Below, one piece after another: positions 20,956 to 29,249 of a stretch of DNA of 64,000 nucleotides. Each line of letters begins with the position of its first letter. Position 1 is the stretch's first letter. Under the pieces are notes generated by a model. It was not told the DNA's origin. It worked only from the letters and a program-made list of their open reading frames with translations, and searched no databases. The translations under genes and the position numbers were made by a program. The DNA comes from Albimonas marina (GTDB lineage: Bacteria; Pseudomonadota; Alphaproteobacteria; Rhodobacterales; Rhodobacteraceae): positions 372,001 to 436,000 of the forward strand of contig NZ_JARHUC010000001.1 in assembly GCF_029223255.1 (NCBI RefSeq), given 5' to 3'.

Positions 20956-22230
20956 TCATGGCGCTTCCATCAAACATGGCGCCCCCGACGCCGGCGACCA
21001 CTCCACCGGCGACAACGCCGAGGCCGGCGCGATCCGGGCCGGGGCGAGATGGGCCAGCAGCTCCTGGTAGCGCACCCGCACGTCCTCGACCGCCTGGTAG
21101 TGGCGCAGCAGTTCGCGAAGCGGCGCGGAGAAATCCTTGTAGGCCGCCAGCACCGCCACCAGCGCGCCCAGGGTCAGCCGGCCCTCGATCACCAGCCAGC
21201 CGCCGATGGCGTAGAAGAAGAAGGGCGTCAGCGAGGCGAGGAAGTTGCTGACCGACTTCATGAAGAACTTCTCGCGTTGCAGGTTCCGCCGGATCGACTC
21301 GATGCGCCGGAAGCCGCCGCAGACGTCGGCCAGGCCCTCGCGCGGGGCGAGACCGAGGCGGGCCTCCGGCCGCAGCGACTGACCGGCGAGCTCGCCGCCC
21401 AGGGTCCGCATCTCGGCGACCCGGGCGCGGGCCAGCCGGTTCACCCGCCGCTGAAGGCGGGGGATCACCACCAGCTGGACGGGCAGCAGCGAGACGGCGG
21501 CCGCGCCCAGCACCGGGTCCTGCATGAACATGAAGGCGAGGATGGTCAGGAAGGTCCCGCCCTGGAACACCGGCAACACGATGGCCTCGGCCGCGAAACC
21601 GCCGATCGGCTCGACCTCCTGGGCGATCAGGGGGATGGTCTCGCCGCGCCTCGGGCCGCCCGCGCCGGCGCGCCAGCGGCGGTAGATCGTAAGGCGCAGG
21701 CGGCGCAGCACGCGCTCGCCCATCCGTCCCTTCGCCACGTTGATCGCGAATTTCAGCGCCCCGCTCGTCATCACCGCGAGGAGGTAGAGCGCGCAGAGCA
21801 GGAACAGGAACTCGAGTTGGTCGAAGCTCCATGGGCCCGCGGTCAGCGGGAAGCCCTCGGCGTCGATGGCCCGGTTCACGATCAGCTTGGGCAGCTCCAG
21901 CGCGGCGTAGAGCACCGGCAGCGCCGCGAGGCTGAGGCCCAGCAGCAGCGGCAGCTCCGCCCGGGTCCAGCGCAGCACGAAGGCGTAGACGCCCGGCTCG
22001 AATCCAGGGACAGGCGGCGGCGCGGCGCCGGCGGGACGTCCGCGGGCGCGCAGCGCCGAGACCAGCCGCCACAGCGCGAGCGCAGCCAGCGCGATCGGGG
22101 CCCAGACCAGCGTCAGGTGGAAGACCGGATGCACCCAGGCAGGCGCGTCCGCGGTGATCTCATGGCCGACCGCGTGGGCGATCGCATGCATCAGGTCATG
22201 GGGGATCTGAAAGAGGAAAGTCGCGTCCAT
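20956..22230 (-). CDS. ABC exporter membrane half without ATPase domain
   Basis: The 424 residues start with a His-rich segment (IPHDLMHAIAHAVGHE, then HPVFHL) and a helix (residues about 35-60). The exporter-type transmembrane domain follows: LELPKLIVNRAI near 110, KFAINVAKGRMGERVLRRLR near 165, and TPFFFYAIGGWLVIEG near 345. Homologous exporters of this LPKLIVN type continue into a nucleotide-binding domain. Here the chain stops after RVRYQELLAHLAPARI with a short unrelated tail, and no Walker motifs follow in any frame. It is either a truncated gene or a half-transporter using an ATPase encoded elsewhere. It lies 99 bp after copB; a hairpin at 22284-22311 may reduce read-through. Its place in the copper operon suggests, but does not prove, a metal role. 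Confidence 0.75.
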   Translation of the reverse strand: MDATFLFQIPHDLMHAIAHAVGHEITADAPAWVHPVFHLTLVWAPIALAALALWRLVSALRARGRPAGAAPPPVPGFEPGVYAFVLRWTRAELPLLLGLSLAALPVLYAALELPKLIVNRAIDAEGFPLTAGPWSFDQLEFLFLLCALYLLAVMTSGALKFAINVAKGRMGERVLRRLRLTIYRRWRAGAGGPRRGETIPLIAQEVEPIGGFAAEAIVLPVFQGGTFLTILAFMFMQDPVLGAAAVSLLPVQLVVIPRLQRRVNRLARARVAEMRTLGGELAGQSLRPEARLGLAPREGLADVCGGFRRIESIRRNLQREKFFMKSVSNFLASLTPFFFYAIGGWLVIEGRLTLGALVAVLAAYKDFSAPLRELLRHYQAVEDVRVRYQELLAHLAPARIAPASALSPVEWSPASGAPCLMEAP

Positions 22231-22329
22231 CGGCGTTTGGCCCGGTCTGCGCGTCCGCCCCGGCCGGACGAATCCGGCGGGGAGACGCCCCCGGGTCTCG
22301 CCGAGGGCGTCCGTCTTCGGGACGACGGA

Positions 22330-23025
22330 TCAGAAGAGGATCTTCGTCCCCACCACGAAATAGACCGCGTCCGTCGCCTCGCCGGAGGCCCGGCGCAGGT
22401 CCGCGCTGTCGCCGAAATACCGCTCGTAGTGCACCCCCGCATAGGGCGAGACCAGGCGGTCCACGACGTCGTAGCTCAGTCGCAGCCCGGCCTCGAGCTT
22501 CGGCCCGAAGGCGCCGGCGTCGATGGCCCGGTCGTCGACCAGCGGCACCGAGACCTCGACGCTCGGCGTCAGGATCAGTCGGTTGGTGATCAACGCCTCG
22601 TAGTCCACTTCGAACCGGGCGAAGGGCTTGTCCGAGACGAACAGGTCGGCGTCCACCTCGAACCACTGTCGGGCGAGGCCATGGACGCCGACGACGCCGT
22701 AGACCCGGTCCAGCCCCTCGGGGGTCGAGACCATGACGCCCCCCACGGCGTCGAAGAAGGGCGAAATCGGGACCTGGACGCGGGCCTGGTTCTCCAGCGT
22801 CTCGAAGGTCCCCGGGCCGGTCAGCAGCTCGGCCTCCGAGCGCCACACGAAGCGGAGCTCGTCGGTTCCCGCCACGGCGTCGAAGTCCCAGGCGAGGACG
22901 TCCTCGTCCTCGCCGAAGCGGTATTCCAGCTGCTCGACCTGGAGGCCCCAGATCGCCGGTTCGGCCAGCGCCGGCCCGGCCGCGGCGATAAGCGCGAGGG
23001 CGGGAAAGATGCGGGTCGCGTGCAT
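22330..23025 (-). CDS. copB: Copper resistance outer-membrane protein CopB
   Basis: This 231-residue CopB/PcoB-family protein starts MHATRIFPALALIAAAGPAL (Sec signal). The mature part is a predicted outer-membrane beta-barrel: alternating strands such as YRFGEDEDVLAWDFDA, FARFEVDYEALITNRL, VSPYAGVHYERYFG, ending in Phe (FVVGTKILF) as barrel proteins do. It lacks the Met/His-rich N-terminal extension of Pseudomonas CopB. The ATG at 23025 is chosen because it lies 4 bp after the copA stop with GAGGG upstream; an in-frame ATG at 23049 would overlap copA. It is co-transcribed with copA and cooperates with it in periplasmic and outer-membrane copper tolerance. Confidence 0.9.
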   Translation of the reverse strand: MHATRIFPALALIAAAGPALAEPAIWGLQVEQLEYRFGEDEDVLAWDFDAVAGTDELRFVWRSEAELLTGPGTFETLENQARVQVPISPFFDAVGGVMVSTPEGLDRVYGVVGVHGLARQWFEVDADLFVSDKPFARFEVDYEALITNRLILTPSVEVSVPLVDDRAIDAGAFGPKLEAGLRLSYDVVDRLVSPYAGVHYERYFGDSADLRRASGEATDAVYFVVGTKILF

Positions 23026-23029
23026 GGTC

Positions 23030-24907
23030 TCAGCCCTCGTCATGCGCATGGGAGTGGCCGTCGGCAGCGGGTGGCTGGGCGCCGTGATCCGCGGCGGGCA
23101 TGTTCATCGCCTGCGTCGGCGCGCCCTCGACGATCACCTTGCGGAACATGCCGCCGGCCATGTGGTAGGAGAGGTGGCAGTGGAAGGCCCACTGGCCCGG
23201 CGCGTCGACCTCGGTTTCGGTGTAGAGCGTCGTGCCCGGCGCCACGCTGACCGTGTGCTTGATCGGGTCGCGCGCGCCCGAACCGGTGTCGAGGATGGTC
23301 CACATGCCGTGCAGGTGCATGGGATGGGTCATCATCGTCTCGTTGACGAACTTGAAGCGCACCCGCTCGCCCATGCGCAGGCGGATCGGCTCGGCGTCCT
23401 CGTATTTCACGCCATTGATCGACCAGATGTAGCGTTCCATGTTGCCGGTCAGGCGCAGCTCGATCTCCCGCGTCGCCTCCCGGTCGGGATAGAGCGGGGC
23501 GCGGGCCTTCAGGTCGGCATAGGACAGGAACTTGCCGCCGTCCGCGGCCTCGGGCGTCAGCCCGCTGCCGGGCGCGTAGAAGGGGTCGCCGCCGGCCATG
23601 CCGGAGGGGTCCATGCCGGACATGGAGCCGTGGTTCATCCCCTCCATCCGCGAGCCGTCGGGCATCATGTGGCCGCCGCCCGCCATCCCGGCGTGTGCGT
23701 CGCCCGCCATGGTCGACCCGTCGCGCATGACGTGCCCGTCGCCGGCCATCGCCGCATTGGCGTCGCCGGGCATCGAGGAGCCGTCCGGCATCAAGTGGCT
23801 CGCGCCGCCCTGGCCCATGTCCCCATGGCCCATGGCGCCGTGATCCATGCCCTCCATCATACCCATGTCGGCCATGGTCAGGCGCGGGGCGGGACGCAGG
23901 TCGGGGATCTCGGCCGCCATGCCCTCGCGCGGAGCCAGCGTGCCGCGGGCCATGGCGGTGCGGCCCATGGATTCGCCCAGCACCGAGTAGGCGCGGTCCT
24001 CGGTCGGGCGCACGATCACGTCATAGGTCTCGGCCACGCCCAGGCGCAGCTCGTCCACCACCACCGGCAGCACGTCGTTGCCATCGGCGGCGACCACGGT
24101 CATCTTCAGCCCCGGGATGCGCACGTCGAAATAGGTCATCGCCGAGCTGTTGATGAGCCGCAGCCGCACCCGCTCGCCCGGCTTGAACAGGCCGTTCCAG
24201 TTCCCCTCGGCGTCCCGCCCGTTGATCATCGGCGCGAAGCCCTGCACGTCCTCGACGTCGGTGGGCATCATGCGCATGTCGCCCCAGGCCGCGCGGTCGG
24301 CCAGCGCCGCGCCCAGGCCCTTGTCGCCGGCGTCGGACAGCATGTCGAACAGGGTGCGCTGCTGGCGGTTGTAGTAGTCGGCCGAGAGCTTCAGGTTGCG
24401 GAACACCCGGTCCCCGGAGTGGGGATGCTTGTCGGTGAACTGCACCACGTAGTCGCGGTCATAGCGGTAGGGTTCGCGCGCCGTGGGCTCGATCACGATC
24501 GCCCCGTAGGCGCCGTCCGGCTCCTGGAAGCCGGAATGCGAATGGAACCAGTAGGTCCCGCTCTGCACGATAAGAAAGCGGTAGGTGAAGGTCTCGCCCG
24601 GCTTGATGCCGGGGAAGCTGATGCCGGGCACGCCGTCCTCCTCGAACGGCAGGATCAGCCCGTGCCAATGGATCGAGGTGTCCTCGGACAGGTTGTTGGT
24701 CACCCGGATCGTCACATCCTCGCCTTCCCTGAAGCGGAGGACGGTGGGGATCTGCGAGCCGTTGTAGCCGATGCCGGACTTGGTGAAGTCGGCGGTTTCG
24801 ATGCGGACCGGATCGACGGTGATGTCGTAGGTCCCGGCAAGGGCGGCGAACGGGGCCAGGGCGGCCGTCGCCAGCGCGAGCGTGCGCGCCAGACCAGATG
24901 GCGTCAT
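23030..24907 (-). CDS. copA: Periplasmic multicopper oxidase CopA
   Basis: This 625-residue CopA/PcoA-type oxidase oxidises Cu(I) in the periplasm. All four copper-ligand motifs are present: HWHG (about 80), HSHSG (about 123), HPMHLHG (about 530) and HCHLSYHM (about 580). An export signal precedes them (ARTLALATAALAPFAALA). Between the second and third cupredoxin domains (residues about 345-440) lies a Met/His-rich region built from near repeats of about 22 residues (HLMPDGSSMPGD, HVMRDGSTMAGD, HMMPDGSRMEGM), expected to bind Cu(I). The tail is also His-rich (DGHSHAHDEG). It lies 68 bp after the cupredoxin gene and 4 bp before copB, in one operon probably driven by the CueR-type promoter at 25906-25936. 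Confidence 0.95.
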   Translation of the reverse strand: MTPSGLARTLALATAALAPFAALAGTYDITVDPVRIETADFTKSGIGYNGSQIPTVLRFREGEDVTIRVTNNLSEDTSIHWHGLILPFEEDGVPGISFPGIKPGETFTYRFLIVQSGTYWFHSHSGFQEPDGAYGAIVIEPTAREPYRYDRDYVVQFTDKHPHSGDRVFRNLKLSADYYNRQQRTLFDMLSDAGDKGLGAALADRAAWGDMRMMPTDVEDVQGFAPMINGRDAEGNWNGLFKPGERVRLRLINSSAMTYFDVRIPGLKMTVVAADGNDVLPVVVDELRLGVAETYDVIVRPTEDRAYSVLGESMGRTAMARGTLAPREGMAAEIPDLRPAPRLTMADMGMMEGMDHGAMGHGDMGQGGASHLMPDGSSMPGDANAAMAGDGHVMRDGSTMAGDAHAGMAGGGHMMPDGSRMEGMNHGSMSGMDPSGMAGGDPFYAPGSGLTPEAADGGKFLSYADLKARAPLYPDREATREIELRLTGNMERYIWSINGVKYEDAEPIRLRMGERVRFKFVNETMMTHPMHLHGMWTILDTGSGARDPIKHTVSVAPGTTLYTETEVDAPGQWAFHCHLSYHMAGGMFRKVIVEGAPTQAMNMPAADHGAQPPAADGHSHAHDEG

Positions 24908-24975
24908 GGTCGGTTTCCTGATGTTGGGGGCGTGGGGACCGACGCGCCGCGGGGGCGCGTCGGTCCGTCGTCACG

Positions 24976-25521
24976 TCAGTGGTCGATCGCGACCGAGCCG
25001 ACCATGCCGGACTGGTAGTGTCCCGGCACGTTGCAGGCGAACTCGATCGCCCCGTCGGCGTCCTTGGGGAAGGTCCACACGATCTCGCCGGACTTGCCCG
25101 GCTCCAGCAGCACGCTGTTGGGATCGTCGTGCATCCCGTGGCCCATCGAGGCCTGCATCGCCTTCGCGGCCGCCATGTCGACGTGATCTGGCGTCAGCAC
25201 GCCGTGCTGCATCATCATCATCATCTCGTCCTGATGCGAGGCATGCATCTCGGCCGTGCCGATGTTGAACTCGTGCACGAACTCGCCCGCGTTCCTGATC
25301 CGGAAGCGGACGGTCTCGCCCGCCTTCACCTCGATCGTCTCGGGCTCGTAGTAGTTGTCGTGGAGGGTCACCTCGATCGTGCGCGAGGCGGCCGAGGCCT
25401 TGCCCGGCAGGCCGGTCGGCGAGGCGCCGTGGCCGTCGCCATGCGATCCGGAGGCGAAGGCGGCGACGGGAGTCGCCACGACGGCTGCCGCCGCAAGGCG
25501 CAGCAGGTTGGATTTCAGCAT
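24976..25521 (-). CDS. Secreted cupredoxin-like copper-binding protein
   Basis: This 181-residue plastocyanin/azurin-like protein has a signal peptide (MLKSNLLRLAAAAVVATPVA) and a short His/Gly-rich start (GSHGDGHG). A single cupredoxin domain carries EFVHEFNIG (first His ligand), FACNVPGHYQSGMVG (Cys-His-Met ligands) and a Met-rich insert (HQDEMMMMMQHG). A type-1 copper site in the periplasm is expected, passing electrons or copper to CopA. The ATG at 25521 is preceded by GAGGAC; the longer open frame upstream lacks protein character. It is second in the copper operon, after the small Cys/His protein. Confidence 0.9.
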   Translation of the reverse strand: MLKSNLLRLAAAAVVATPVAAFASGSHGDGHGASPTGLPGKASAASRTIEVTLHDNYYEPETIEVKAGETVRFRIRNAGEFVHEFNIGTAEMHASHQDEMMMMMQHGVLTPDHVDMAAAKAMQASMGHGMHDDPNSVLLEPGKSGEIVWTFPKDADGAIEFACNVPGHYQSGMVGSVAIDH

Positions 25522-25580
25522 AGTGTCCTCGTTGAAGCTGAAGGTCGGTGGCGAAAGCCCAGGGAAGGGCGTTCGGCCGT

Positions 25581-25898
25581 TCAGCTTCGCGGAGGCGGCG
25601 TCTCGAGGTCGGGGTTTGCGAGCTCCGCCAGCTCGGTCGATGCGGACGGATGTCGGATCGGACAGGGCGCCGGTTCGAAGCGTTGACCGGTCTGACCAGG
25701 CGGCAACGCCGTCGCGCAATGGGCGATCGACATATCGCAAACGCCGCTCTCGGGGGTCATGTGATGACCCGCGTGAGCCATCCGCTCGGCCGTCGTCGCT
25801 CTGGCCGCAGCGTCATGCGCAGATGCGCCCGACAGGCCGCCCGCGCAGAGCGCGACGACGATCGACAGAACGAGGAAGAGGCGGGCGACGACGGACAC
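25581..25898 (-). CDS. Small secreted Cys/His/Met protein, first gene of the copper operon
   Basis: The 105-residue product has a clear signal peptide (LFLVLSIVVALCAGGLSGAS). The mature part has possible copper ligands: MAHAGHHM, CDMSIAHC and PCPIRHP (three Cys and several His/Met). I recognise no defined family. The frame starts with GTG at 25898, only 7 bp after the -10 box of the CueR-type promoter, so translation would be leaderless or nearly so; no Shine-Dalgarno site is possible. The next in-frame Met is too late to keep the signal peptide. It is a plausible periplasmic copper-binding or sensing peptide, judged by position and composition. Confidence 0.65.
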   Translation of the reverse strand: MSVVARLFLVLSIVVALCAGGLSGASAHDAAARATTAERMAHAGHHMTPESGVCDMSIAHCATALPPGQTGQRFEPAPCPIRHPSASTELAELANPDLETPPPRS

Positions 25899-25905
25899 GA
25901 CGCGG

Positions 25906-25936
25906 GAGATAGAGGTTCCCCCTGGTGGAAGGTCAA
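25906..25936 (-). promoter_or_regulatory. CueR/HmrR-type promoter of the copper operon
   Basis: Minus-strand -35 TTGACC (25931-25936) and -10 TATCTC (25906-25911) are separated by 19 bp carrying TTCCACC...GGGGGAA. Spacing and -35 match the second such site at 19398-19428. It would drive the small secreted protein, cupredoxin, copA and copB. Confidence 0.8.
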
Positions 25937-26045
25937 GAGTATTTTAGCGGAGACCAGAAGACACCGGCGTGGCGACCTTTCGCAGCTCCGGCGCCACCGG
26001 AGGGGCGGGGCGTCGTCGCCTCCTCATGCGCCGGCCCGCAACTGT

Positions 26046-26073
26046 TTGTCGTCTATATTGTTTCGGTTATAAT
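26046..26073 (+). promoter_or_regulatory. Sigma-70-like promoter for the EF-hand gene
   Basis: TTGTCG at 26046-26051 and a perfect TATAAT at 26068-26073 are 16 bp apart in an unusually AT-rich patch, divergent from the CueR-type promoter about 110 bp away. The leader to the ATG at 26226 is about 145 bp. Confidence 0.5.
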
Positions 26074-26225
26074 ATTTTGAGACGCTTGGCCAAATCAAAG
26101 ATGAGACGGTTTCAACTCTGGAGGATCGCGAGAACTTGAGCGACAAAACATAAAGGCGGGTGTTACAGCCGCGCCGACGGCCGCAACGGTCGCCAGATCC
26201 CGAATCGAAGATTGGGAGAAGACCC

Positions 26226-26717
26226 ATGAGACCCCTCCAGACATCCGCCCTCGCGATCATCCTGACCACAGCCGGCGCGCTGGGCGCCGTCGCGCAGACC
26301 CAGGGCGGCGGGATGATGACCCCGCCCGCGCGGCAGGCCGGCGGAATGCAGCACGGACAGATGCAGGGCGGCGGCGGCATGCAGCCCAGGCGGATGATGG
26401 GCGGCGATGGCCCGATGGCCGACTGCCCCGCCATGGGGGGCGGCGACGGGTCGATGATGATGGGCATGATGGACGATGGCCAGGGCCCGCGGGGCGGCCG
26501 GATGGGTCCGCCGCCGATGATGATGCGCATGATGTTCGCAATCGCCGACGCGGACGGGAACGGATCCATCTCCCTCGCAGAGATGCAGGAGATCCACGCC
26601 CGGATGTTCCGCGCCGTCGACGCCGACCACGACGGCGGCGTCACCCCGCAGGAGATGCGCGCCTCCATGCATCCCGGCGGACCGACCGCAGGCGCCGAGG
26701 CGAAGCCGGCTGAGTAG
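26226..26717 (+). CDS. Secreted Met-rich EF-hand protein
   Basis: The product has 163 residues. A signal peptide (LQTSALAIILTTAGALGAVA) is followed by a Met/Gly/Gln-rich region of about 75 residues (GGMQHGQMQGGGGMQPRRMM, then GDGSMMMGMMDDGQG), and then two EF-hand calcium loops (DADGNGSISLAEM and DADHDGGVTPQEM). Met-rich segments bind Cu(I), and EF-hand proteins with such regions recur in copper clusters, so a periplasmic copper/calcium protein is likely. The ATG at 26226 has GGGAGAAG upstream; the frame is open earlier (26160) but the signal peptide sets the start. It is read divergently from the cop operon and followed by a multicopper oxidase on the same strand. Confidence 0.85.
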   Translation: MRPLQTSALAIILTTAGALGAVAQTQGGGMMTPPARQAGGMQHGQMQGGGGMQPRRMMGGDGPMADCPAMGGGDGSMMMGMMDDGQGPRGGRMGPPPMMMRMMFAIADADGNGSISLAEMQEIHARMFRAVDADHDGGVTPQEMRASMHPGGPTAGAEAKPAE

Positions 26718-26879
26718 AGCCGCTGGATCGGCGGGCACAGGCTGGACCCGCACGCCGATCCGGACCATCGAAAGGGGCCAGGCGGCCGCGTGGCACGACC
26801 CCGACGCCGGCGGCCGGCATGCGCGGCAAGGAGCTCCCAGCAAGGACCTGGACCGCGCGGTGATCAGAAGGGACGCAAG

Positions 26880-28277
26880 ATGACGCTTCCATCGCGGCGA
26901 GACCTGCTCGCCCTCGGCGGCGCGGCCGGCGTGGCGCTAGCCTTCGGCCGCCCGCTCGCCGCGCAGAGCGCCTCGCCCGCGGCGCTGACCGCCCGCGAGG
27001 CGGAGGTCCAGCTCGCCCCGCCCGCCTACCCTGCGACGCGGATCTGGGGCTATGACGGCGCCCTGCCGGGCCCGGTCATCCGGGTCGCGCAGGGCGGGCG
27101 CGTGACGCGACGGCTGATCAACGACCTGCCGCAGCCGACCTCGGTCCACTGGCATGGGCTGCGGATCGACAACGCCATGGACGGCGTCGCCGGCCTGACC
27201 CAGGACCCCGTCGCCCCGGGCGGCACGTTCGACTACGACTTCGTCGCGCCGGACGCGGGAACCTACTGGTATCACGCGCACAACCGCTCGGCCGAGCAGG
27301 TGGCGCGCGGCCTCTACGGCGCCCTAGTCGTCGAGGAGGCCGAGGCCCCCGAGGCGGACCGCGACGAGGTCCTGGTCCTCGACGACTGGCTTCTGGATCC
27401 CCAGTCAGGCCAGATCGACGCCGACTTCCTTTCCCGCCACAGCCGCAGCCACGCCGGTCGGCTCGGCAACCTGATCGCGACCAATGGGCGCCACGACCAT
27501 GCGATCGAGGTGCGCCGCCACCAGCGTCTGCGCCTGCGCCTGGTCAACGCCGCCAACGCCCGCATCTTCCAGCTGGCGCTGCTCGGGCTGGAGGGGCGGA
27601 TCGTCGCCCTCGACGGCATGCCGCTCGAGGCTCCCGCCCCGGTCGCCGAGACCCTCCTGCTCGGCCCCGGCCAGCGCGCGGACCTCATCGTCGACGTCGT
27701 CGCCGAGCCGGGCGAGGACGCCCATCTGGTCCGCGTCGAGCGCGGCGAGGGCTTTTCGCAGTCGCGCTTCCCGGTCGTCGGCGTCGCCTCCCGCGCGCGC
27801 CGGGACGCGCCCGTCGCCCTGCCGCCGAACCCCGGGATGGCGCCGCCCCGCCTCGCCGAGGCCCGCCCTTTGCGCCTGGAGATGAGCGGCGGCGCGATGG
27901 GCCGCCTCGACGCCGCGATCCTCGACGGTCGCCGGCGGAGCTTCGGGCAGATGGTCGAGGCGAACCAGTTCTGGGCGTTCAATGGCACGGTCGGCATGAC
28001 GCCGACGCCGCTGGCCGAGCTGGCGCGCGGCGAGCCGGTGCGTCTCTCGATCCGCAACGACACGGCCTTCCCGCACGCGATGCACCTGCACGGCATGCAC
28101 TTCCGCGAGATCGCGGCCGACGGAACCCTCGGCCCCCTCCGCGACACCACCCTGCTCCAGCGAGGCGAGACGCGCGAGATCGCCTTCGCCGCCGACAATC
28201 CCGGCGACTGGCTGTTCCACTGCCACATGCTCTCTCACGCGGAGTCGGGAATGATGACCTGGCTGAAGGTGACCTAG
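26880..28277 (+). CDS. Tat-exported multicopper oxidase
   Basis: This 465-residue protein starts MTLPSRRDLLALGG, a twin-arginine signal, so it is exported folded with copper loaded. Copper-ligand motifs are HWHGLRID (about 95), YHAHNRSAEQ (about 132), HAMHLHGMHF (about 400) and HCHMLSHAESGM (about 448). It is smaller than CopA, without a Met-rich insert, and closer to three-domain laccase-like or CueO-like oxidases. The likely role is oxidation of Cu(I) or phenolic substrates in the periplasm. The ATG at 26880 has AGGGAC upstream. It is a second, distinct multicopper oxidase in the same island, following the EF-hand gene by 162 bp. Confidence 0.9.
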   Translation: MTLPSRRDLLALGGAAGVALAFGRPLAAQSASPAALTAREAEVQLAPPAYPATRIWGYDGALPGPVIRVAQGGRVTRRLINDLPQPTSVHWHGLRIDNAMDGVAGLTQDPVAPGGTFDYDFVAPDAGTYWYHAHNRSAEQVARGLYGALVVEEAEAPEADRDEVLVLDDWLLDPQSGQIDADFLSRHSRSHAGRLGNLIATNGRHDHAIEVRRHQRLRLRLVNAANARIFQLALLGLEGRIVALDGMPLEAPAPVAETLLLGPGQRADLIVDVVAEPGEDAHLVRVERGEGFSQSRFPVVGVASRARRDAPVALPPNPGMAPPRLAEARPLRLEMSGGAMGRLDAAILDGRRRSFGQMVEANQFWAFNGTVGMTPTPLAELARGEPVRLSIRNDTAFPHAMHLHGMHFREIAADGTLGPLRDTTLLQRGETREIAFAADNPGDWLFHCHMLSHAESGMMTWLKVT

Positions 28278-28353
28278 AAGCAGAGAAGGCGGCCGCCTGT
28301 CCGGCGGCGGGGGCGATGGCGAGAACATCGACGGCGCGATGGCGCCGGCAACG

Positions 28354-28416
28354 TCAAGCCAAGCGAAGCCGCACCCCGATCGCCGGCTTCTCGATCATGT
28401 TCCAGGCGACAACGCG
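28354..28416 (-). pseudogene. SulP transporter fragment, module copy 2
   Basis: The minus strand reads VAWNMIEKPAIGVRLRLA, matching VAWNMVERPAIAALLRSG of the intact SulP protein at 36.6 kb. Only about 60 bp of homology remains, 28 bp ahead of phnA copy 2. The breakpoint differs from that in copy 1, although the order is the same. Confidence 0.7.
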
Positions 28417-28443
28417 CCCGCTCCACCGAACTGAAGGACGACC

Positions 28444-28780
28444 ATGACCGACGCCCTGCCGCCCTGTCCGGAATGCGGATCCACCTTCACCTACGAGATG
28501 GGCGCCCTGCTCTCGTGCCCCGAGTGCGGGCACGAGTGGTCGCCGGAGGCGGCCGCCGCAGCCGCAGACGCGCAGGAGGTGCGCGACAGCGTCGGCAACG
28601 TCCTGGCGGACGGGGACACGGTCACCGTGATCAAGGAAGGGGTCGTCGTCGGTGGTGAAGGTCGGCACGAAAGTCCGCGGCATCCGCCTCGTCGACGGCG
28701 ACCATGACATCGACTGCAGGATTCCGGGCTTCGGCCAGATCGGCCTGAAGTCGCAGTTCGTCAAGAAGGTCGCCGAGTAG
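28444..28780 (+). pseudogene. phnA: PhnA-like protein, copy 2, with a frameshift
   Basis: It starts [20 protein letters not shown], nearly identical to the intact copy at 38295, with both zinc-ribbon Cys pairs. After TVTVIK an 11-nt deletion relative to the intact gene shifts the frame near 28635. The original frame then resumes on the other side ([24 protein letters not shown]) to a TAG at 28778-28780. The product would be 87 residues with a scrambled C-terminus, so it is probably inactive. It lies between the SulP fragment and the shortened HTH gene, mirroring copy 1. Confidence 0.85.
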
Positions 28781-28970
28781 CGTTTGGTCTGGAAGCGGCG
28801 CCGGCGGGTCGGCGGGCAAGGCATTGGATCTTCGCGGCGCGGCCTTTCCCTCCGTCTGCGCGGCCATGGAGGCCTCCCAGAGCGACTGGAAGGGGGGCTA
28901 AAGCCCCGACTCTCGCTTTCGGGTTCTTTTTGGGCTGGCGGGCGTTGATGGGGTTCTGGGGGCGCTCTCA

Positions 28971-29249
28971 GTGGCTCATCGTTCACGAGGGAAGGCTATC
29001 GCGCTGGAGGTCGGCTTCGGCCAACGCAATGTCATCTCGATGATGAAGACCGGCGACATGAAGGTGCCGATAGACCGGGCCCCGGCGCTTGCGCGTGCCT
29101 GTGGAGCGGACCCGGTCGCGTTCACCCGCCTCGTCCTCGCCGAGTATATGCCCGAGGTGCTGGAAATGGTCGTTGCTGAGTTGGGAGTGCCGACAACGCA
29201 CCCTCCGCTGAGCGATGAGGCGGAGACTGATAGGGCGCTTGAGCGCTAG
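28971..29249 (+). CDS. Small XRE-like HTH protein, copy 2 (N-terminally shortened)
   Basis: From residue 8 on it matches the HTH protein at 16411-16728: KAIALEVGFGQRNVISMMKT, KVPIDRAPALARACGADP, EYMPEVLEM. The first 25 or so residues of copy 1 are missing; the frame begins at a GTG (28971) in unrelated sequence with no good ribosome-binding site. The recognition helix survives, so a shortened protein of 92 residues could be made, but loss of the N-terminal helix makes function doubtful. It completes the second SulP-phnA-HTH module at the right border of the copper island. Confidence 0.55.
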   Translation: MAHRSRGKAIALEVGFGQRNVISMMKTGDMKVPIDRAPALARACGADPVAFTRLVLAEYMPEVLEMVVAELGVPTTHPPLSDEAETDRALER

